NCBI RefSeq assembly: GCF_020181655.1 | Contig: NZ_CP084032.1 | Coordinates: 3,906,001 to 3,970,000, forward strand | Source of the DNA: Pectobacterium colocasium | GTDB lineage: Bacteria > Pseudomonadota > Gammaproteobacteria > Enterobacterales > Enterobacteriaceae | Length of the DNA stretch: 64,000 nt | Reading direction: 5' to 3' | In this document: one piece after another, positions 26,633 to 36,782 of the stretch | Layout: each line of letters begins with the position of its first letter | Numbering within the stretch: position 1 is the stretch's first letter | Notes under the pieces: model-generated | Database searches by the model: none | What the model was told of the DNA's origin: nothing | What the model saw: the letters and a program-made list of their open reading frames with translations, nothing else | Position numbers and translations under genes: made by a program

Positions 26633-28039
26633 ATGGCAGAGAAAAGACCCACCAATAAATCGAATGAACCCCGTGACCGCCAGATGGAAGGTCTGAAACT
26701 TCCGCCACATTCGCTGGAAGCGGAGCAATCGGTATTGGGTGGCCTGATGCTCGACAATGAACGCTGGGACAATGTCGCCGAACGTGTTGTCGCGAACGAC
26801 TTCTATAACCGCGCTCATCGTCTGATTTTCACTGAGATGCAGCGCCTGCTCGAAATGAGCAAACCGATCGACCTGATTACGCTGTCCGAATCGCTTGAGC
26901 TGCAAGGTTCACTGGAATCCGCCGGTGGCTTCGCCTATCTGGCCGAGTTGGCAAAAAATACTCCGAGCGCTGCTAACATCGGCGCCTATGCCGACATCGT
27001 ACGCGAGCGCGCTGTAGTGCGTGAAATGATCTCCGTCGCCAATGAGATCGCCGATGCGGGTTACGATCCACAAGGTCGCAGCAGTGAAGATCTGCTCGAT
27101 CTGGCGGAATCCCGCGTCTTCCAGATTGCCGAAAACCGCGCCAGCAAAGATGAAGGCCCGAAGAGCATTGACCGTATTCTGGAAGATACCGTTTCCCGAA
27201 TCGAACAGTTGTATCAGCGCCCGCACGACGGCGTAACCGGCGTGTCTACTGGCTATCAGGATCTGGATAAAAAGACCGCAGGTTTACAGAAATCTGACCT
27301 GATCATCGTCGCCGCGCGCCCCTCGATGGGGAAAACCACCTTCGCGATGAACCTGTGTGAAAACGCCGCGATGATGCAGGACAAACCCGTGCTGATCTTC
27401 AGTCTGGAGATGCCCGGCGAACAGATCATGATGCGTATGCTAGCGTCGCTGTCCCGCGTGGATCAGACCCGCATTCGTACCGGTCAGTTGGACGATGAAG
27501 ACTGGGCGCGTATTTCCAGCACCATGGGGATCCTGCTGGAAAAACGCAACATGTACATCGATGACTCCTCCGGCCTGACGCCAACCGAAGTGCGTTCCCG
27601 CGCCCGCCGCGTGTTCCGTGAACATGACGGCCTGAGCCTGATCATGATCGACTACCTGCAATTGATGCGCGTGCCGTCGTTGTCCGACAACCGTACGCTG
27701 GAAATTGCGGAAATCTCCCGCTCGCTCAAAGCGCTGGCAAAAGAATTGCAGGTTCCGGTTGTCGCCCTGTCGCAGCTTAACCGTAGTCTGGAACAGCGCG
27801 CCGATAAGCGCCCGGTTAACTCGGATCTGCGTGAATCCGGCTCTATCGAGCAGGATGCCGACCTGATTATGTTTATCTATCGTGATGAGGTTTATCACGA
27901 AAACAGCGATCTGAAAGGCATCGCTGAAATCATTCTGGGGAAACAGCGTAACGGTCCGATTGGTTCCGTGCGTTTGACCTTTAACGGGCAGTGGTCGCGC
28001 TTTGATAACTATGCCGGCCCACAATATGACGATGAATAA
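26633..28039 (+). CDS. dnaB: Replicative DNA helicase DnaB
   Basis: A 468-aa hexameric helicase that unwinds the replication fork. The N-terminal helical domain (PPHSLEAEQSVLGGLMLD onward) binds primase and the loader. The RecA-like C-terminal domain carries Walker A ARPSMGKTTFA, Walker B LIMIDYLQLM and the SRSLKALAKEL and RESGSIEQDADLI motifs. Length matches E. coli DnaB, with no intein. Followed 41 nt later by alr, as in E. coli. Confidence 0.98.
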   Translation: MAEKRPTNKSNEPRDRQMEGLKLPPHSLEAEQSVLGGLMLDNERWDNVAERVVANDFYNRAHRLIFTEMQRLLEMSKPIDLITLSESLELQGSLESAGGFAYLAELAKNTPSAANIGAYADIVRERAVVREMISVANEIADAGYDPQGRSSEDLLDLAESRVFQIAENRASKDEGPKSIDRILEDTVSRIEQLYQRPHDGVTGVSTGYQDLDKKTAGLQKSDLIIVAARPSMGKTTFAMNLCENAAMMQDKPVLIFSLEMPGEQIMMRMLASLSRVDQTRIRTGQLDDEDWARISSTMGILLEKRNMYIDDSSGLTPTEVRSRARRVFREHDGLSLIMIDYLQLMRVPSLSDNRTLEIAEISRSLKALAKELQVPVVALSQLNRSLEQRADKRPVNSDLRESGSIEQDADLIMFIYRDEVYHENSDLKGIAEIILGKQRNGPIGSVRLTFNGQWSRFDNYAGPQYDDE

Positions 28040-28080
28040 CGCAGCGCTCAGCAATGACAACACTGCACTAAGGAACAAGA

Positions 28081-29163
28081 ATGAAAACGGCAACAGCCGT
28101 CATTAACCGGCGTGCTTTGCGCCACAACCTGCAACGTATCCGCCAGCTCGCGCCTGGCAGCCAGGTCGTTGCCATCGTGAAAGCCAACGCCTACGGCCAC
28201 GGCATGATCGAAGCGGCCCATACCTTTTGCGACGCGGACTGCTACGGCGTCGCACGCCTCTCCGAAGCGCTGGCACTGCGCGCCGCGGGCATCACCAAGC
28301 CTATCGTCCTGCTGGAAGGCTTCTTCTCCGCTGACGACCTTCCGCTTCTGGTCGAGCACCAGCTAGAAACCGCCGTTCACAGCCCCGAACAGCTTGCCGC
28401 GCTGGAGCAGGCCACGCTGCCGCAACCGCTACGCGTGTGGATGAAGCTCGATACCGGCATGCACCGGCTTGGCGTTCTGCCGGAACACGCCGACGCGTTT
28501 TGGCAGCGCCTAAGCACATGTCGCAATGTGGTTCAGCCCGTCAATATCATGAGTCACTTTAGCCGCGCCGATGAGCCCGAAGCCGGCACCACCGAACGCC
28601 AGTTAGCGTGCTTCGATGCCTTTACACAGGATAAGCCCGGCGCGCAGTCCATCGCGGCTTCCGGCGGCATTCTGCTGTGGCCTCAGTCGCACCGCGATCG
28701 CGTTCGCCCCGGCATCATTCTCTATGGCGTGTCGCCGCTGGATAACGAAGACGCCGCACATTTCGGCTTCCAGCCTGCGATGACCTTTACGTCTCAGCTG
28801 ATCGCCGTGCGTGAACACCACGCGGGTGAAGCGGTCGGTTACGGCGGCACCTGGACCAGCCCGCGCAATACCCGCCTGGGTGTGGTCGCCGTCGGCTACG
28901 GCGATGGCTACCCGCGCTGCGCGCCAGCAGGCACCCCCGTACTCATCAACGGCCGTGAAGTGCCGCTTTCGGGTCGCGTGTCGATGGATATGATCACGGT
29001 GGATTTAGGTCCCGATGCGCAGGATAAGGTCGGCGATGAGGTCATCCTTTGGGGGCCGACGCTACCGGTTGAACGCATTGCCGCGCATACCGGTGCCAGC
29101 GCCTACGAACTGATCACGCGCTTAACACAGCGCACCGTATTGGAATACGTCGACGGTGAGTAA
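28081..29163 (+). CDS. alr: Alanine racemase Alr
   Basis: A 360-aa PLP enzyme that interconverts L- and D-alanine for peptidoglycan. The PLP lysine is in [23 protein letters not shown] and the catalytic Tyr in AVGYGGTW are in place, followed by the C-terminal beta domain ([13 protein letters not shown]). The next gene begins inside its last codons. Confidence 0.97.
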   Translation: MKTATAVINRRALRHNLQRIRQLAPGSQVVAIVKANAYGHGMIEAAHTFCDADCYGVARLSEALALRAAGITKPIVLLEGFFSADDLPLLVEHQLETAVHSPEQLAALEQATLPQPLRVWMKLDTGMHRLGVLPEHADAFWQRLSTCRNVVQPVNIMSHFSRADEPEAGTTERQLACFDAFTQDKPGAQSIAASGGILLWPQSHRDRVRPGIILYGVSPLDNEDAAHFGFQPAMTFTSQLIAVREHHAGEAVGYGGTWTSPRNTRLGVVAVGYGDGYPRCAPAGTPVLINGREVPLSGRVSMDMITVDLGPDAQDKVGDEVILWGPTLPVERIAAHTGASAYELITRLTQRTVLEYVDGE

Positions 29164-29794
29164 AAACGGACTGACTGGTTTTTATCGGCAGGCTCACAGC
29201 CTGCCGGCTTTCAGAGAGGTTATCTACTATGCGGCAAGCTGGCTTGCCGTATCCGCGATTCTGGCGCTGTTTGCCTTCATTAATTTCTCAACCCTGAAAC
29301 CGACGGATGTCGGTGGCACGCTGTTTGGCGGCATGTTTAGCGCGATGTTCGATCTGATTTACTGGTCTTGCGCGGCATCGGGGTTCTGCTTTCTGGCGCT
29401 CTTTCGGCTCTCGGGATGGCGTGTTGCCTGGATACTCGCAGGGCTGGTGCAAATCGGCATCAGCGCCCTGTGGCGGGTTCAATATTGGCAGGAGTATGAA
29501 AACGACAATCTGATACTTTCACCCATGCCCGGCGAACTGTATGTTTCCATGCTGGTGGGCGCAGGTATGGCCGCTATCGGCATCGTGAAATATCGGCATG
29601 CCCGGCGCAACCCGGTCGCCCCGCATCCAACCTACGCTAAAGCGGTCGCCGCGCTGATGCTCATCGCGCTGTATCTGGCGCTTCCGTTGCATCTCTACCT
29701 ACGTGAACCCCTTCCCTACTGCGCCTTTAGTCCTGACGGGCAGCAGTTAAGTGTCTGTCTGGGAGAAGAGGATGAACGGATCATTGTAAAATAA
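29156..29794 (+). CDS. Uncharacterised inner-membrane protein
   Basis: A 212-aa protein starting with GTG at 29156 and overlapping alr by 8 nt. Four or five hydrophobic segments are visible (about 25-45, 58-80, 86-108, 127-145, 160-182). A short soluble C-terminal part follows, with two Cys ([20 protein letters not shown]). I do not recognise a family. Translational coupling to alr suggests co-expression, but no function can be assigned. Confidence 0.75.
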   Translation: MSKNGLTGFYRQAHSLPAFREVIYYAASWLAVSAILALFAFINFSTLKPTDVGGTLFGGMFSAMFDLIYWSCAASGFCFLALFRLSGWRVAWILAGLVQIGISALWRVQYWQEYENDNLILSPMPGELYVSMLVGAGMAAIGIVKYRHARRNPVAPHPTYAKAVAALMLIALYLALPLHLYLREPLPYCAFSPDGQQLSVCLGEEDERIIVK

Positions 29795-29798
29795 GTTA

Positions 29799-29836
29799 TG
29801 CCCAATACTGGCCGTCACGCCGGTTAATATTGGGCA
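29799..29836. terminator. Bidirectional hairpin between convergent genes
   Basis: TGCCCAATA (29799-29807) pairs with TATTGGGCA (29828-29836), with a nested GGCCG/CGGT stem inside. It lies between the convergent alr-linked gene and the permease, a typical place for a shared terminator. There is no strong T run. Confidence 0.55.
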
Positions 29837-29846
29837 CCATGCACGA

Positions 29847-31229
29847 TTAATTCACATTAGCAGTCAATGTTGCCGAATTACTCTTCTTCTTTTTCACAAC
29901 GTAGCTCACGCCTAACGCCAATAGCCAAAAAGGGATCAACAACACCGAAATCTGGATACCCGGCGTCATCGCCATAATGACCAGAATCCCCGCCAGAAAA
30001 AGCAGGCAAATGACGTTCGTCACGGGGTAACCCAGACTTTTAAAGCGCGTTTCCTGCCGTGCTTGCTTTTTCGCAGCGCGGAACTTCAGGTGAGTAATGC
30101 AAATCATCGCCCAGTTGATAACCAGAGCAGATACCACCAACGCCATCAGCAGCTCAAAGGCTTTACCCGGCATCAGGTAGTTGATGAGCACACATCCTGC
30201 CGTCGCTAAAGCGGAGACGCCAAGCGCCGCCAGCGGGATACCGCGCTGATTGACCTTCAACAGCGCACGCGGAGCGTTCCCTTGCTTAGCCAACCCAAAC
30301 AACATGCGACTATTGCAGTACACACAGCTGTTATAAACCGATAACGCAGCAGACAGCACCACCAGATTCAGCACGGTCGCGACAACGTTGCTATCCAAAG
30401 CATGAAAAATCATGACGAATGGGCTACCGCCTTCAACCACTTTCCCCCACGGGTACAGTGATAACAGCACCGCCAGCGCGCCAACATAAAACATAAGAAT
30501 GCGGTAAATAACCTGATTCGTCGCCCGTGGAATGCTGTTTTGCGGATCGTCCGCCTCGGCCGCGGTGATCCCCACCAGTTCCAGCCCGCCGAAAGAGAAC
30601 ATGATCACCGCCATCGCCATCACCATGCCACTCACACCGTTCGGGAAAAAGCCGCCGTGTTGCCACAGATTCGTGACGCTAGCGTCTGGGCCACCCGCAC
30701 CGCTGAACAGCAAATAGCATCCAAAAGCGATCATCCCCATGATCGCCGCCACCTTTATGATCGAAAACCAGAATTCCATTTCGCCATATACCTTAACGCT
30801 GGTCAGGTTGATCGCATTGATCAGCAAGAAGAATATTCCCGCAGAGACCCAGGTTGGTACATCCGGCCACCAATATTGGATATAAATCCCGACGGCCGTT
30901 AATTCAGCCATACTTACCAGGACATACAGCACCCAATAGTTCCAGCCGGACATAAATCCGGCAAAACTCCCCCAGTACTTATAGGCAAAGTGGCTAAATG
31001 AGCCAGCAACCGGCTCCTCTACAACCATCTCACCCAGTTGCCGCATGATAAAAAATGCAATGACGCCCGCAATCGCATAACCCAGTAGTACCGATGGCCC
31101 AGCCATTTTGATCGTCTGCGCGATCCCTAAAAATAGCCCGGTTCCGACTGCGCCCCCCAGTGCTATCAGTTGAATATGACGATTCTTCAGACCTCTTTTC
31201 AACTGCCCTTCTGCCTGTTCTGTATCCAT
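29847..31229 (-). CDS. aroP: Aromatic amino acid permease, AroP/PheP-like
   Basis: A 460-aa, 12-helix APC-superfamily proton symporter. It is very similar to E. coli AroP and PheP: NRHIQLIALGGAVGTGLFLG, MRQLGEMVVEEPVAGSFSHFAYKYWGSFAG, FSFGGLELVGITAAEADDP and SVYNSCVYCNSRMLFGLA. It imports phenylalanine, tyrosine and/or tryptophan. The ATG at 31229 is chosen because GACGGGGA lies about 6 nt upstream; a TTG at 31247 would lie upstream of that site. A divergent Lrp-family regulator is its likely controller. AroP versus PheP cannot be settled by eye. Confidence 0.88.
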   Translation of the reverse strand: MDTEQAEGQLKRGLKNRHIQLIALGGAVGTGLFLGIAQTIKMAGPSVLLGYAIAGVIAFFIMRQLGEMVVEEPVAGSFSHFAYKYWGSFAGFMSGWNYWVLYVLVSMAELTAVGIYIQYWWPDVPTWVSAGIFFLLINAINLTSVKVYGEMEFWFSIIKVAAIMGMIAFGCYLLFSGAGGPDASVTNLWQHGGFFPNGVSGMVMAMAVIMFSFGGLELVGITAAEADDPQNSIPRATNQVIYRILMFYVGALAVLLSLYPWGKVVEGGSPFVMIFHALDSNVVATVLNLVVLSAALSVYNSCVYCNSRMLFGLAKQGNAPRALLKVNQRGIPLAALGVSALATAGCVLINYLMPGKAFELLMALVVSALVINWAMICITHLKFRAAKKQARQETRFKSLGYPVTNVICLLFLAGILVIMAMTPGIQISVLLIPFWLLALGVSYVVKKKKSNSATLTANVN

Positions 31230-31593
31230 GATTTTCCCCGTCAGCAATAAAATTCGAACCGAGAGGGTTTAGCAACTATCAGGCCAGATAACCGTCCTTA
31301 GTCTGTAGACAGACTCACTATTGCTAGTAACACAATGAAAATTTTCATAATTTATTTATGACAGCAATTTCACACATCGCGCATATAACCAAAAAAACAC
31401 CCACATTTAGTGCAAATAAAAGACACCAATGCACGAAATTCAATCATTCATCCCTCTTCGATGCATGAACATGACCTATCATGGTGCACACGGATGAAAA
31501 GGTGCCTTGCTACGATAAAAAACTCATAGGCAACGCGCCCTAAAAAACTGGTAGTCTGTTTGGCTCACTGCCTGACACTGTTTAGGGAACGCG
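31230..31593. promoter_or_regulatory. Divergent control region, permease / Lrp-like regulator
   Basis: About 364 nt of AT-rich DNA between two divergent starts. It presumably carries both promoters and binding sites for the Lrp-family protein. No exact operator was identified. Confidence 0.5.
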
Positions 31594-32073
31594 ATGTACA
31601 CCATTGATGATTTCGATCTGAAAATCCTGACGCTGCTACAAACTAACGGCCGCCTGACCAATCAGGAACTCAGCGAGCTGGTCGGGCTGTCCGCCTCACA
31701 ATGCTCCCGCCGCCGCATCGCACTGGAACAGGCGCAGTTGATTCTCGGCTATCATGCCCGCTTGTCGCCGAACGCGGTCGGACTGGAGTGTCTGGGATTA
31801 ATTGAAGTGCGGTTGATCAACCACACCAGCGAATACGTTGAGCGCTTTCACCAAATGCTGGGAGAGGTGGACGCCATTATCGACGCGTATAAAACTACGG
31901 GCGATGCCGATTATCTGTTAAAAGTCGCCGTGGCGGATCTGCCTGGGCTCAGCACGCTGATTAGCCAGATTCTGTCGCAGAACAAGAGCGTCGCGCACCT
32001 GAAAACCTCTGTGGTATTAAACCGCCTCAAAGAGAACGGTTTGATGATGCCGGAACTGCCTGCGTTGCCCTGA
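31594..32073 (+). CDS. Lrp/AsnC-family transcriptional regulator
   Basis: A 159-aa feast/famine regulator. The N-terminal HTH (DDFDLKILTLLQTNGRLTNQ, then LVGLSASQCSRRRIALE) is followed by a RAM ligand-binding domain (about 70-150, with the GDADYLLKVAVADL core). It is divergent from the aromatic amino acid permease, which it probably regulates in response to an amino acid. Not Lrp itself, which is about 164 aa with a different N-terminus. Confidence 0.92.
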   Translation: MYTIDDFDLKILTLLQTNGRLTNQELSELVGLSASQCSRRRIALEQAQLILGYHARLSPNAVGLECLGLIEVRLINHTSEYVERFHQMLGEVDAIIDAYKTTGDADYLLKVAVADLPGLSTLISQILSQNKSVAHLKTSVVLNRLKENGLMMPELPALP

Positions 32074-32323
32074 ATTAGGGCAACCGCCTCTATTTGGTGC
32101 AAAAAATGAATGATTCACGCAAAAAATTCAAATTAAATGCACGAATCAACCAAATAAAGAATAAATTCCGCATGAATCGCGCATTAATTTCATTCATATA
32201 ATTCAATACGTTGCTCTTATCAGTGGCGATATTACATACAGAACTGCCGCTAATCTTCACTATCTGGTGCGATTCTTGCTTTGGTAAGCACATGTTTTTA
32301 CGACAGTCTGTTGAGTGCTCACC

Positions 32324-32938
32324 ATGGATAACGTTATTCCCACACAAAAAATATCACACACGTTGCTGGAAGATATTCTGGCAATACTGTTCGGCACGCT
32401 GCTGGTGTCATTTGGCGTCATTCTGCTACGTCAGGCAGGTGCACTCACTGGCGGCACCGCAGGCATGGCTTTCCTTATCCACTATCTGACCAACGTCTCC
32501 TTTGGCGTCGCCTTTTTCCTGCTGAACCTGCCTTTTTATTATCTGGCTTTACGCCGCATGGGGTGGGCATTCACGGTGAAAACCTTCTGCGCCGTCGGGC
32601 TGGTTTCTCTGTTTTCCGACCTGCACCCGATGTTCGTTCATTTCGATCAGCTCAACCCGTTCTACGCCACGCTGTTTGGCAATATCATCACCGGAATCGG
32701 CTTCGTGGTGCTGTTTCGTCATAAGGCCAGCCTCGGCGGTGTGAATATTCTGGCGCTCTATCTTCAGGACAAATACGGCCTACGGGCAGGAAAACTCCAG
32801 ATGGGCGTTGACGTTGTGATTGTGCTGACTTCCCTGTTCGTGGTAAGCATACCGATGTTGATTGCTTCGATTCTGGGGGCAACCATTCTGAACCTGATTA
32901 TCGCGATGAATCATCGCCCCGGCCGTTACGCGGCCTGA
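32324..32938 (+). CDS. YitT-family membrane protein
   Basis: A 204-aa protein with five to six hydrophobic segments and the YitT/DUF161 pattern: FGTLLVSFGVILLRQAGALTGG, GTAGMAFLIHYLT, FFLLNLPFYYLALRRMG and HKASLGGVNILALYLQDKYG. Function unknown in this family. ATG 32324 is preferred to an in-frame GTG at 32315; neither has a strong ribosome-binding site. It stands alone between the Lrp-like gene and tyrB. Confidence 0.85.
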   Translation: MDNVIPTQKISHTLLEDILAILFGTLLVSFGVILLRQAGALTGGTAGMAFLIHYLTNVSFGVAFFLLNLPFYYLALRRMGWAFTVKTFCAVGLVSLFSDLHPMFVHFDQLNPFYATLFGNIITGIGFVVLFRHKASLGGVNILALYLQDKYGLRAGKLQMGVDVVIVLTSLFVVSIPMLIASILGATILNLIIAMNHRPGRYAA

Positions 32939-33002
32939 TTGTCCCCCACCGTCGTCGGGGTTGCGGTACCCATAAAAATGACACACTCAGGAGAGCTATA
33001 CT

Positions 33003-34196
33003 GTGTTTCAAAACGTTGATACCTATGCCGGAGATCCTATCCTGTCTCTGATGGAAAAATTCAAACAGGATCCAAGAGCAGATAAGATCAATTTGAGTAT
33101 CGGGCTCTACTACAACGAGCAGAATATTATCCCGCAACTGCGCTCCGTCAGCGCGGCAGAAAGTAGCCTGAAACAGCCAGCTCAGAGCGCAAGCTCTTAT
33201 CTGCCGATGGAAGGGTTACAGCCTTACCGTACTGCGATCCAACACCTGCTATTTGGCGAAAACCACGCGGCGCTGGAAGCGGGTCGCATCGCCACCATCC
33301 AAACGTTGGGCGGTTCCGGTGCGCTGAAAGTGGGTGCGGATTTCCTGAAACGTTACTTCCCGGATTCAGAAGTATGGGTCAGCGATCCAACATGGGAAAA
33401 CCATATTGCGATTTTTGAGGGCGCGGGCTTTAACGTTCACACCTACCCGTATTTCGATGGCGAAAGCCTGGGCGTGAAATTTGACGCCATGCTTGCCACG
33501 CTGCAAACGCTGCCAGCGCGCAGCGTCGTACTGCTGCACCCGTGCTGCCACAACCCAACGGGGTCAGACCTCACCACCGAGCAGTGGGATCGCGTCATTG
33601 AGGTCATCATCCAGCGTGAGCTGATTCCGTTTATGGACATCGCCTATCAAGGCTTTGGCCTCGGGATCGAACAGGATGCCTATGCGATTCGCGCCGTTGC
33701 CAGCGCGGGCGTTCCGGCACTCATCGCCAACTCGTTCTCCAAAATTTTCTCACTGTATAGCGAGCGCGTCGGCGGCCTTTCCGTGGTGTGTGACGATGCC
33801 GACAGCGCACAGCGTGTGCTGGGTCAGTTAAAAGCGACCGTCCGCCGCAACTACTCTTCCCCACCGAATTTCGGCGCACAGGTCGTTTCTAAAGTTCTGA
33901 ATGACGTGCAGTTGAACGCTGACTGGAAAGCAGAAGTCGAAGAGATGCGTACACGTATTCTGAGCATGCGTCAGGAACTGGTTTCAGCATTGAAAAATGC
34001 GCTGCCGAACCGCAACTTTGACTACCTGCTCACTCAGCGCGGCATGTTCAGCTATACCGGTTTCAGCCCGGAGCAGGTTGATCGTCTGCGTGAAGAATTC
34101 GGCGTCTACCTGATCGCCAGCGGCCGTATGTGTATGGCGGGACTGAACCACAGCAACGTCCAACGCGTCGCTGCGGCCTTCGCCGCGATTCAGTAA
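33003..34196 (+). CDS. tyrB: Aromatic amino acid aminotransferase TyrB
   Basis: A 397-aa class I aminotransferase that makes tyrosine and phenylalanine, and can make leucine. The N-terminus [20 protein letters not shown] matches E. coli TyrB, including a GTG start. The PLP lysine is in [16 protein letters not shown], and HPCCHNPTG and the C-terminal GRMCMAGLN are typical. CAGGAG precedes the start. It lies near alr as in E. coli, and close to an aromatic amino acid permease. Confidence 0.96.
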   Translation: MFQNVDTYAGDPILSLMEKFKQDPRADKINLSIGLYYNEQNIIPQLRSVSAAESSLKQPAQSASSYLPMEGLQPYRTAIQHLLFGENHAALEAGRIATIQTLGGSGALKVGADFLKRYFPDSEVWVSDPTWENHIAIFEGAGFNVHTYPYFDGESLGVKFDAMLATLQTLPARSVVLLHPCCHNPTGSDLTTEQWDRVIEVIIQRELIPFMDIAYQGFGLGIEQDAYAIRAVASAGVPALIANSFSKIFSLYSERVGGLSVVCDDADSAQRVLGQLKATVRRNYSSPPNFGAQVVSKVLNDVQLNADWKAEVEEMRTRILSMRQELVSALKNALPNRNFDYLLTQRGMFSYTGFSPEQVDRLREEFGVYLIASGRMCMAGLNHSNVQRVAAAFAAIQ

Positions 34197-34279
34197 ATCG
34201 TAAAATGACAACGCCACGGGGTTAACCGACTCACCGTTGTGAACTCGCTTAACTCAGTGGCTTGTGTGATAAAAATTTC

Positions 34280-34777
34280 ATGACCCAACTACGCTACCTG
34301 AACGGTTACCCTCCGGCGATTGTTGCCCAAGTTCAAACGCTCCTCGATCAAGGCAAACTTGGCCCCTGGCTGGAAAAAAGATACCCTGACCGCCATCCGA
34401 TCCAGAGTGACAAGTCGCTCTATCAGTTTGTCGCCGAGCTGAAACAGCGCTATCTGAAAAACGCCCCCGCAATATCAAAGGTACTCTACGACAACAAACA
34501 GAATCCGATAAAAGGAACGCTGGGAACCAATACGTTTGTGGCACGCGTACAGGGCGGAAAATTAAAATCCAATAACGAAATCCGAATAGCGACGCTATTT
34601 CGTGATGGGCCGGAAGATTTCCTGCGGATGATCGTGATACACGAACTCGCCCACCTCAAAGAAAAAGACCACAATAAAGCCTTCTACCAACTTTGTTGCC
34701 ATATGGATCCTGATTATCACCAGTTGGAATTTGATATGCGACTCTGGCTCAACTGGCGAGAAATAAGTGCGGGTTAG
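34280..34777 (+). CDS. YgjP-like zinc metallopeptidase
   Basis: A 165-aa protein of the YgjP/DUF45 metallopeptidase-like family. The zinc motif IHELAHLKEKDHNKAFY (HExxH plus a downstream His) is followed by a C-terminal DYHQLEFDMRLWLNW. No signal peptide, so it is cytosolic. ATG 34280 is taken as the start; an in-frame GTG lies at 34262. Biological role unknown. Confidence 0.85.
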   Translation: MTQLRYLNGYPPAIVAQVQTLLDQGKLGPWLEKRYPDRHPIQSDKSLYQFVAELKQRYLKNAPAISKVLYDNKQNPIKGTLGTNTFVARVQGGKLKSNNEIRIATLFRDGPEDFLRMIVIHELAHLKEKDHNKAFYQLCCHMDPDYHQLEFDMRLWLNWREISAG

Positions 34778-34869
34778 AATCTACGTTCCCTGCAAAAGGG
34801 AAAACGGGTTCGCCAGAAAAATAGAGTAAATGTGATTTTATTTTAATACGTTGATTTTTATTATTTCAT

Positions 34870-35165
34870 ATCGCGTAAAAATAACGCTGAGGTGAACGAA
34901 ACCGCCGGGTGAGCGGCAGGACGCCGCGAAAGTCAGCGCCGCGTCGGACAAAAACGTCAGAGACGTTTTTGAACAGCACTTGTGCTGGCCCGCAGGGCAA
35001 GCCCCATTTATGGGGTGAGTAAACGCGTCGCTGGCGGCCCGACTGCGGAGTCGATCGCCGAAGGCACCGCGAAGCGGCGGTATTTCCCGCGAGAAGCCTG
35101 GGGTCAAGGGGTGATGGCGATTGAACACCCCGTGTCGGGCGCATGCGACTCATGTTGCAAATAAT
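34870..35165. repeat. GC-rich hairpin-rich noncoding element
   Basis: About 300 nt, much richer in GC than its AT-rich flanks, with several strong stems: AAAAACGTC-AGA-GACGTTTTT (near 34949-34969), CCCCAT-TT-ATGGGG (near 35003-35016) and GGGGTG/CACCCC (near 35108-35131). Overlapping open frames on both strands look non-biological. I have the impression that this sequence recurs in Pectobacterium genomes, but could not check. It ends just before the Hcp remnant. Confidence 0.5.
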
Positions 35166-35216
35166 CGCATTCGTCAACGCGCACGAAACCTTCGGTCTGT
35201 GGGCATAAATCACGAT

Positions 35217-35456
35217 CTCGCTGATTTATATGTTGATGTGACATTTTATTTTTACCGCGTCAATTCCGCTGGGCAGCTAGAGCTTTATTATGAAGTCACC
35301 TTAACCGATGCAAGTATTGTCGACGTCACCTGTGTCTATCCACACGTCATCGATAACAACGACATCATGCCGTATGAAAAAGTCCAGCTAAAATATAAAA
35401 CCATCTCATGGAACCACAAAATCGCAGGAACATCGGGTTATAGCATTTGGGAGTAA
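35217..35456 (+). pseudogene. Hcp (type VI secretion tube protein), C-terminal remnant
   Basis: The last 79 or so residues of an Hcp-family protein: a strand pair around LELYYEVTLTDASIVDV, then EKVQLKYKTISWNHKIAGTSG and a short end. These match the C-terminal half of the Hcp beta barrel (family length about 160-170 aa). The N-terminal half is missing: the frame runs back into the GC-rich element, with an ATG only at 35121 in unrelated sequence. It looks like a decayed orphan hcp. Confidence 0.65.
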
Positions 35457-35520
35457 ATGAGTCTCTAAGATTTATGACCTTTGATAACAAGCGCATCTTA
35501 TCATCAGGTGTGCTTGTTAT

Positions 35521-35835
35521 TCACCATTCATCACAAAGAGCGATATTTTTCACATATTTATTGGGAGCCATCCAAGAGTTCTTAGGACAGGTTTCATAGC
35601 CTTGGTCACTAAGATCATATGATATATACATTGATGAAAAGAAACTAACCATTGCACCAAATATAGCGATAATAGTTAATGAATTAGCTAGCTTATTATT
35701 CATCTTAGCCACTTCTCCCATTATTGCCGAATAGAATGCCAAATATGAAAAATAAAACAACAAAGGCGAACCGAATACCATTAAACCAAGTTTCCATGAA
35801 AAAATAACCACATCACTTTTTTGTAAAAAACTCAA
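35521..35835 (-). CDS. DUF1240-like small membrane protein, possible immunity protein
   Basis: A 104-aa protein with three hydrophobic segments (about 13-35, 45-60, 47-70 overlapping a loop) and a conserved-looking C-terminus, SYDLSDQGYETCPKNSW then APNKYV and a Cys. I associate this with DUF1240 proteins of Yersinia and Pectobacterium. Its ATG overlaps the stop of the preceding membrane-protein frame (ATGA), so the two are translationally coupled. Coupling plus membrane location fits an immunity protein for a membrane-acting toxin, but that is inference. Confidence 0.65.
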   Translation of the reverse strand: MSFLQKSDVVIFSWKLGLMVFGSPLLFYFSYLAFYSAIMGEVAKMNNKLANSLTIIAIFGAMVSFFSSMYISYDLSDQGYETCPKNSWMAPNKYVKNIALCDEW

Positions 35836-36782
35836 ATATCCATTGAAAGAAATCCAGCTAATAGAACATGAAAGAAAAAAATAAAAACTGCAAATGCGCC
35901 AACTAATGGTCTGTTTACCTTAACCACGGCTGTACCTCCCCCAAGCATGGAAAAATTGATCGGAATGGTATGGGGTATATTGTTTTTATGTGATTTCAAA
36001 TTTTTTATTATCGTTTCACTTATTTTATATTCGTTATCTAACCAAAGTAATGCAAAACTGACACCTAATCCCAATATAAATATACCAAAAAAAATAGCAA
36101 TAACACTACCTCCCGCAGCCATAAGCCCAGTAGCTGCTATTTTTGCTCTCTAGGCAACGCCAACCGACACCGCTAATTTTGCTGCATCCATCGTTAAATT
36201 AACAAAGAAATCGGTTAGTGCGTATTCGTCTTTCACCATCAACTCAATGGCTCGATAAGCGCCTGAAAATACAATACAGAACCTTGCTCCAGTCGCAATA
36301 CCATTTTCAATTCCTTTTGTACCTATCCCTATGTCGAGTATTTTTTGGTTACTGACTAAATATCGGGTGGCATCTAAATATTTTCTTACTCCTGAGTATC
36401 CAGATAGTTTTATGTACTTACTGCCATTCTTCCCAACATACTCCGTTGCCTTTACACCAACCCCTTTAAACTCCATAATGATTCTGCTTACAGATACCGC
36501 TTCTGAAATATTTCCAGCAAACGATGAAGCCGGATCAGTACAGCCAAATATTGCTGTTTTCCAAGAGTCATTGGGATTTGGTGTGCATAACGTCTTTAAA
36601 AAATACGTCGCTTCCTGCACAGCCAATATGGCATGAATATTATCGTTATTTATTTCATTTAGTTGAGCATGTAATTTCTGATAATTAATATCTGCATGTT
36701 GCTTTTTAAAATCAAGATGATCCTCTAGCAGATAGTCATCATCCACAAGCGTTTTTAAAACAGGATCGTATTTCACAGTCAC
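35832..36782 (-). pseudogene. Putative membrane toxin/effector split by an amber stop
   Basis: Two frames in the same phase: 36782 to 36150 (210 aa, helical, no signal peptide) ends in TAG. After nine further sense codons the frame continues from an ATG at 36122 for 96 aa, with two strong membrane segments (IAIFFGIFILGLGVSFALL; FAVFIFFFHVLLAGF). Joined, they give about 316 codons: a soluble helical N-terminus with a C-terminal membrane hairpin, a layout seen in pore-forming effectors. The C-terminal part may still be made from its own ATG. The DUF1240-like gene follows with a 4-nt overlap, and an Hcp remnant lies convergent nearby. Family not recognised. Confidence 0.6.

Noticed and set aside
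34838..35213. Overlapping open frames on both strands of the GC-rich element
   Set aside because: They are Arg/Pro/Ser-rich, mutually overlapping, and lack ribosome-binding sites or recognisable domains; open frames arise easily in GC-rich DNA.
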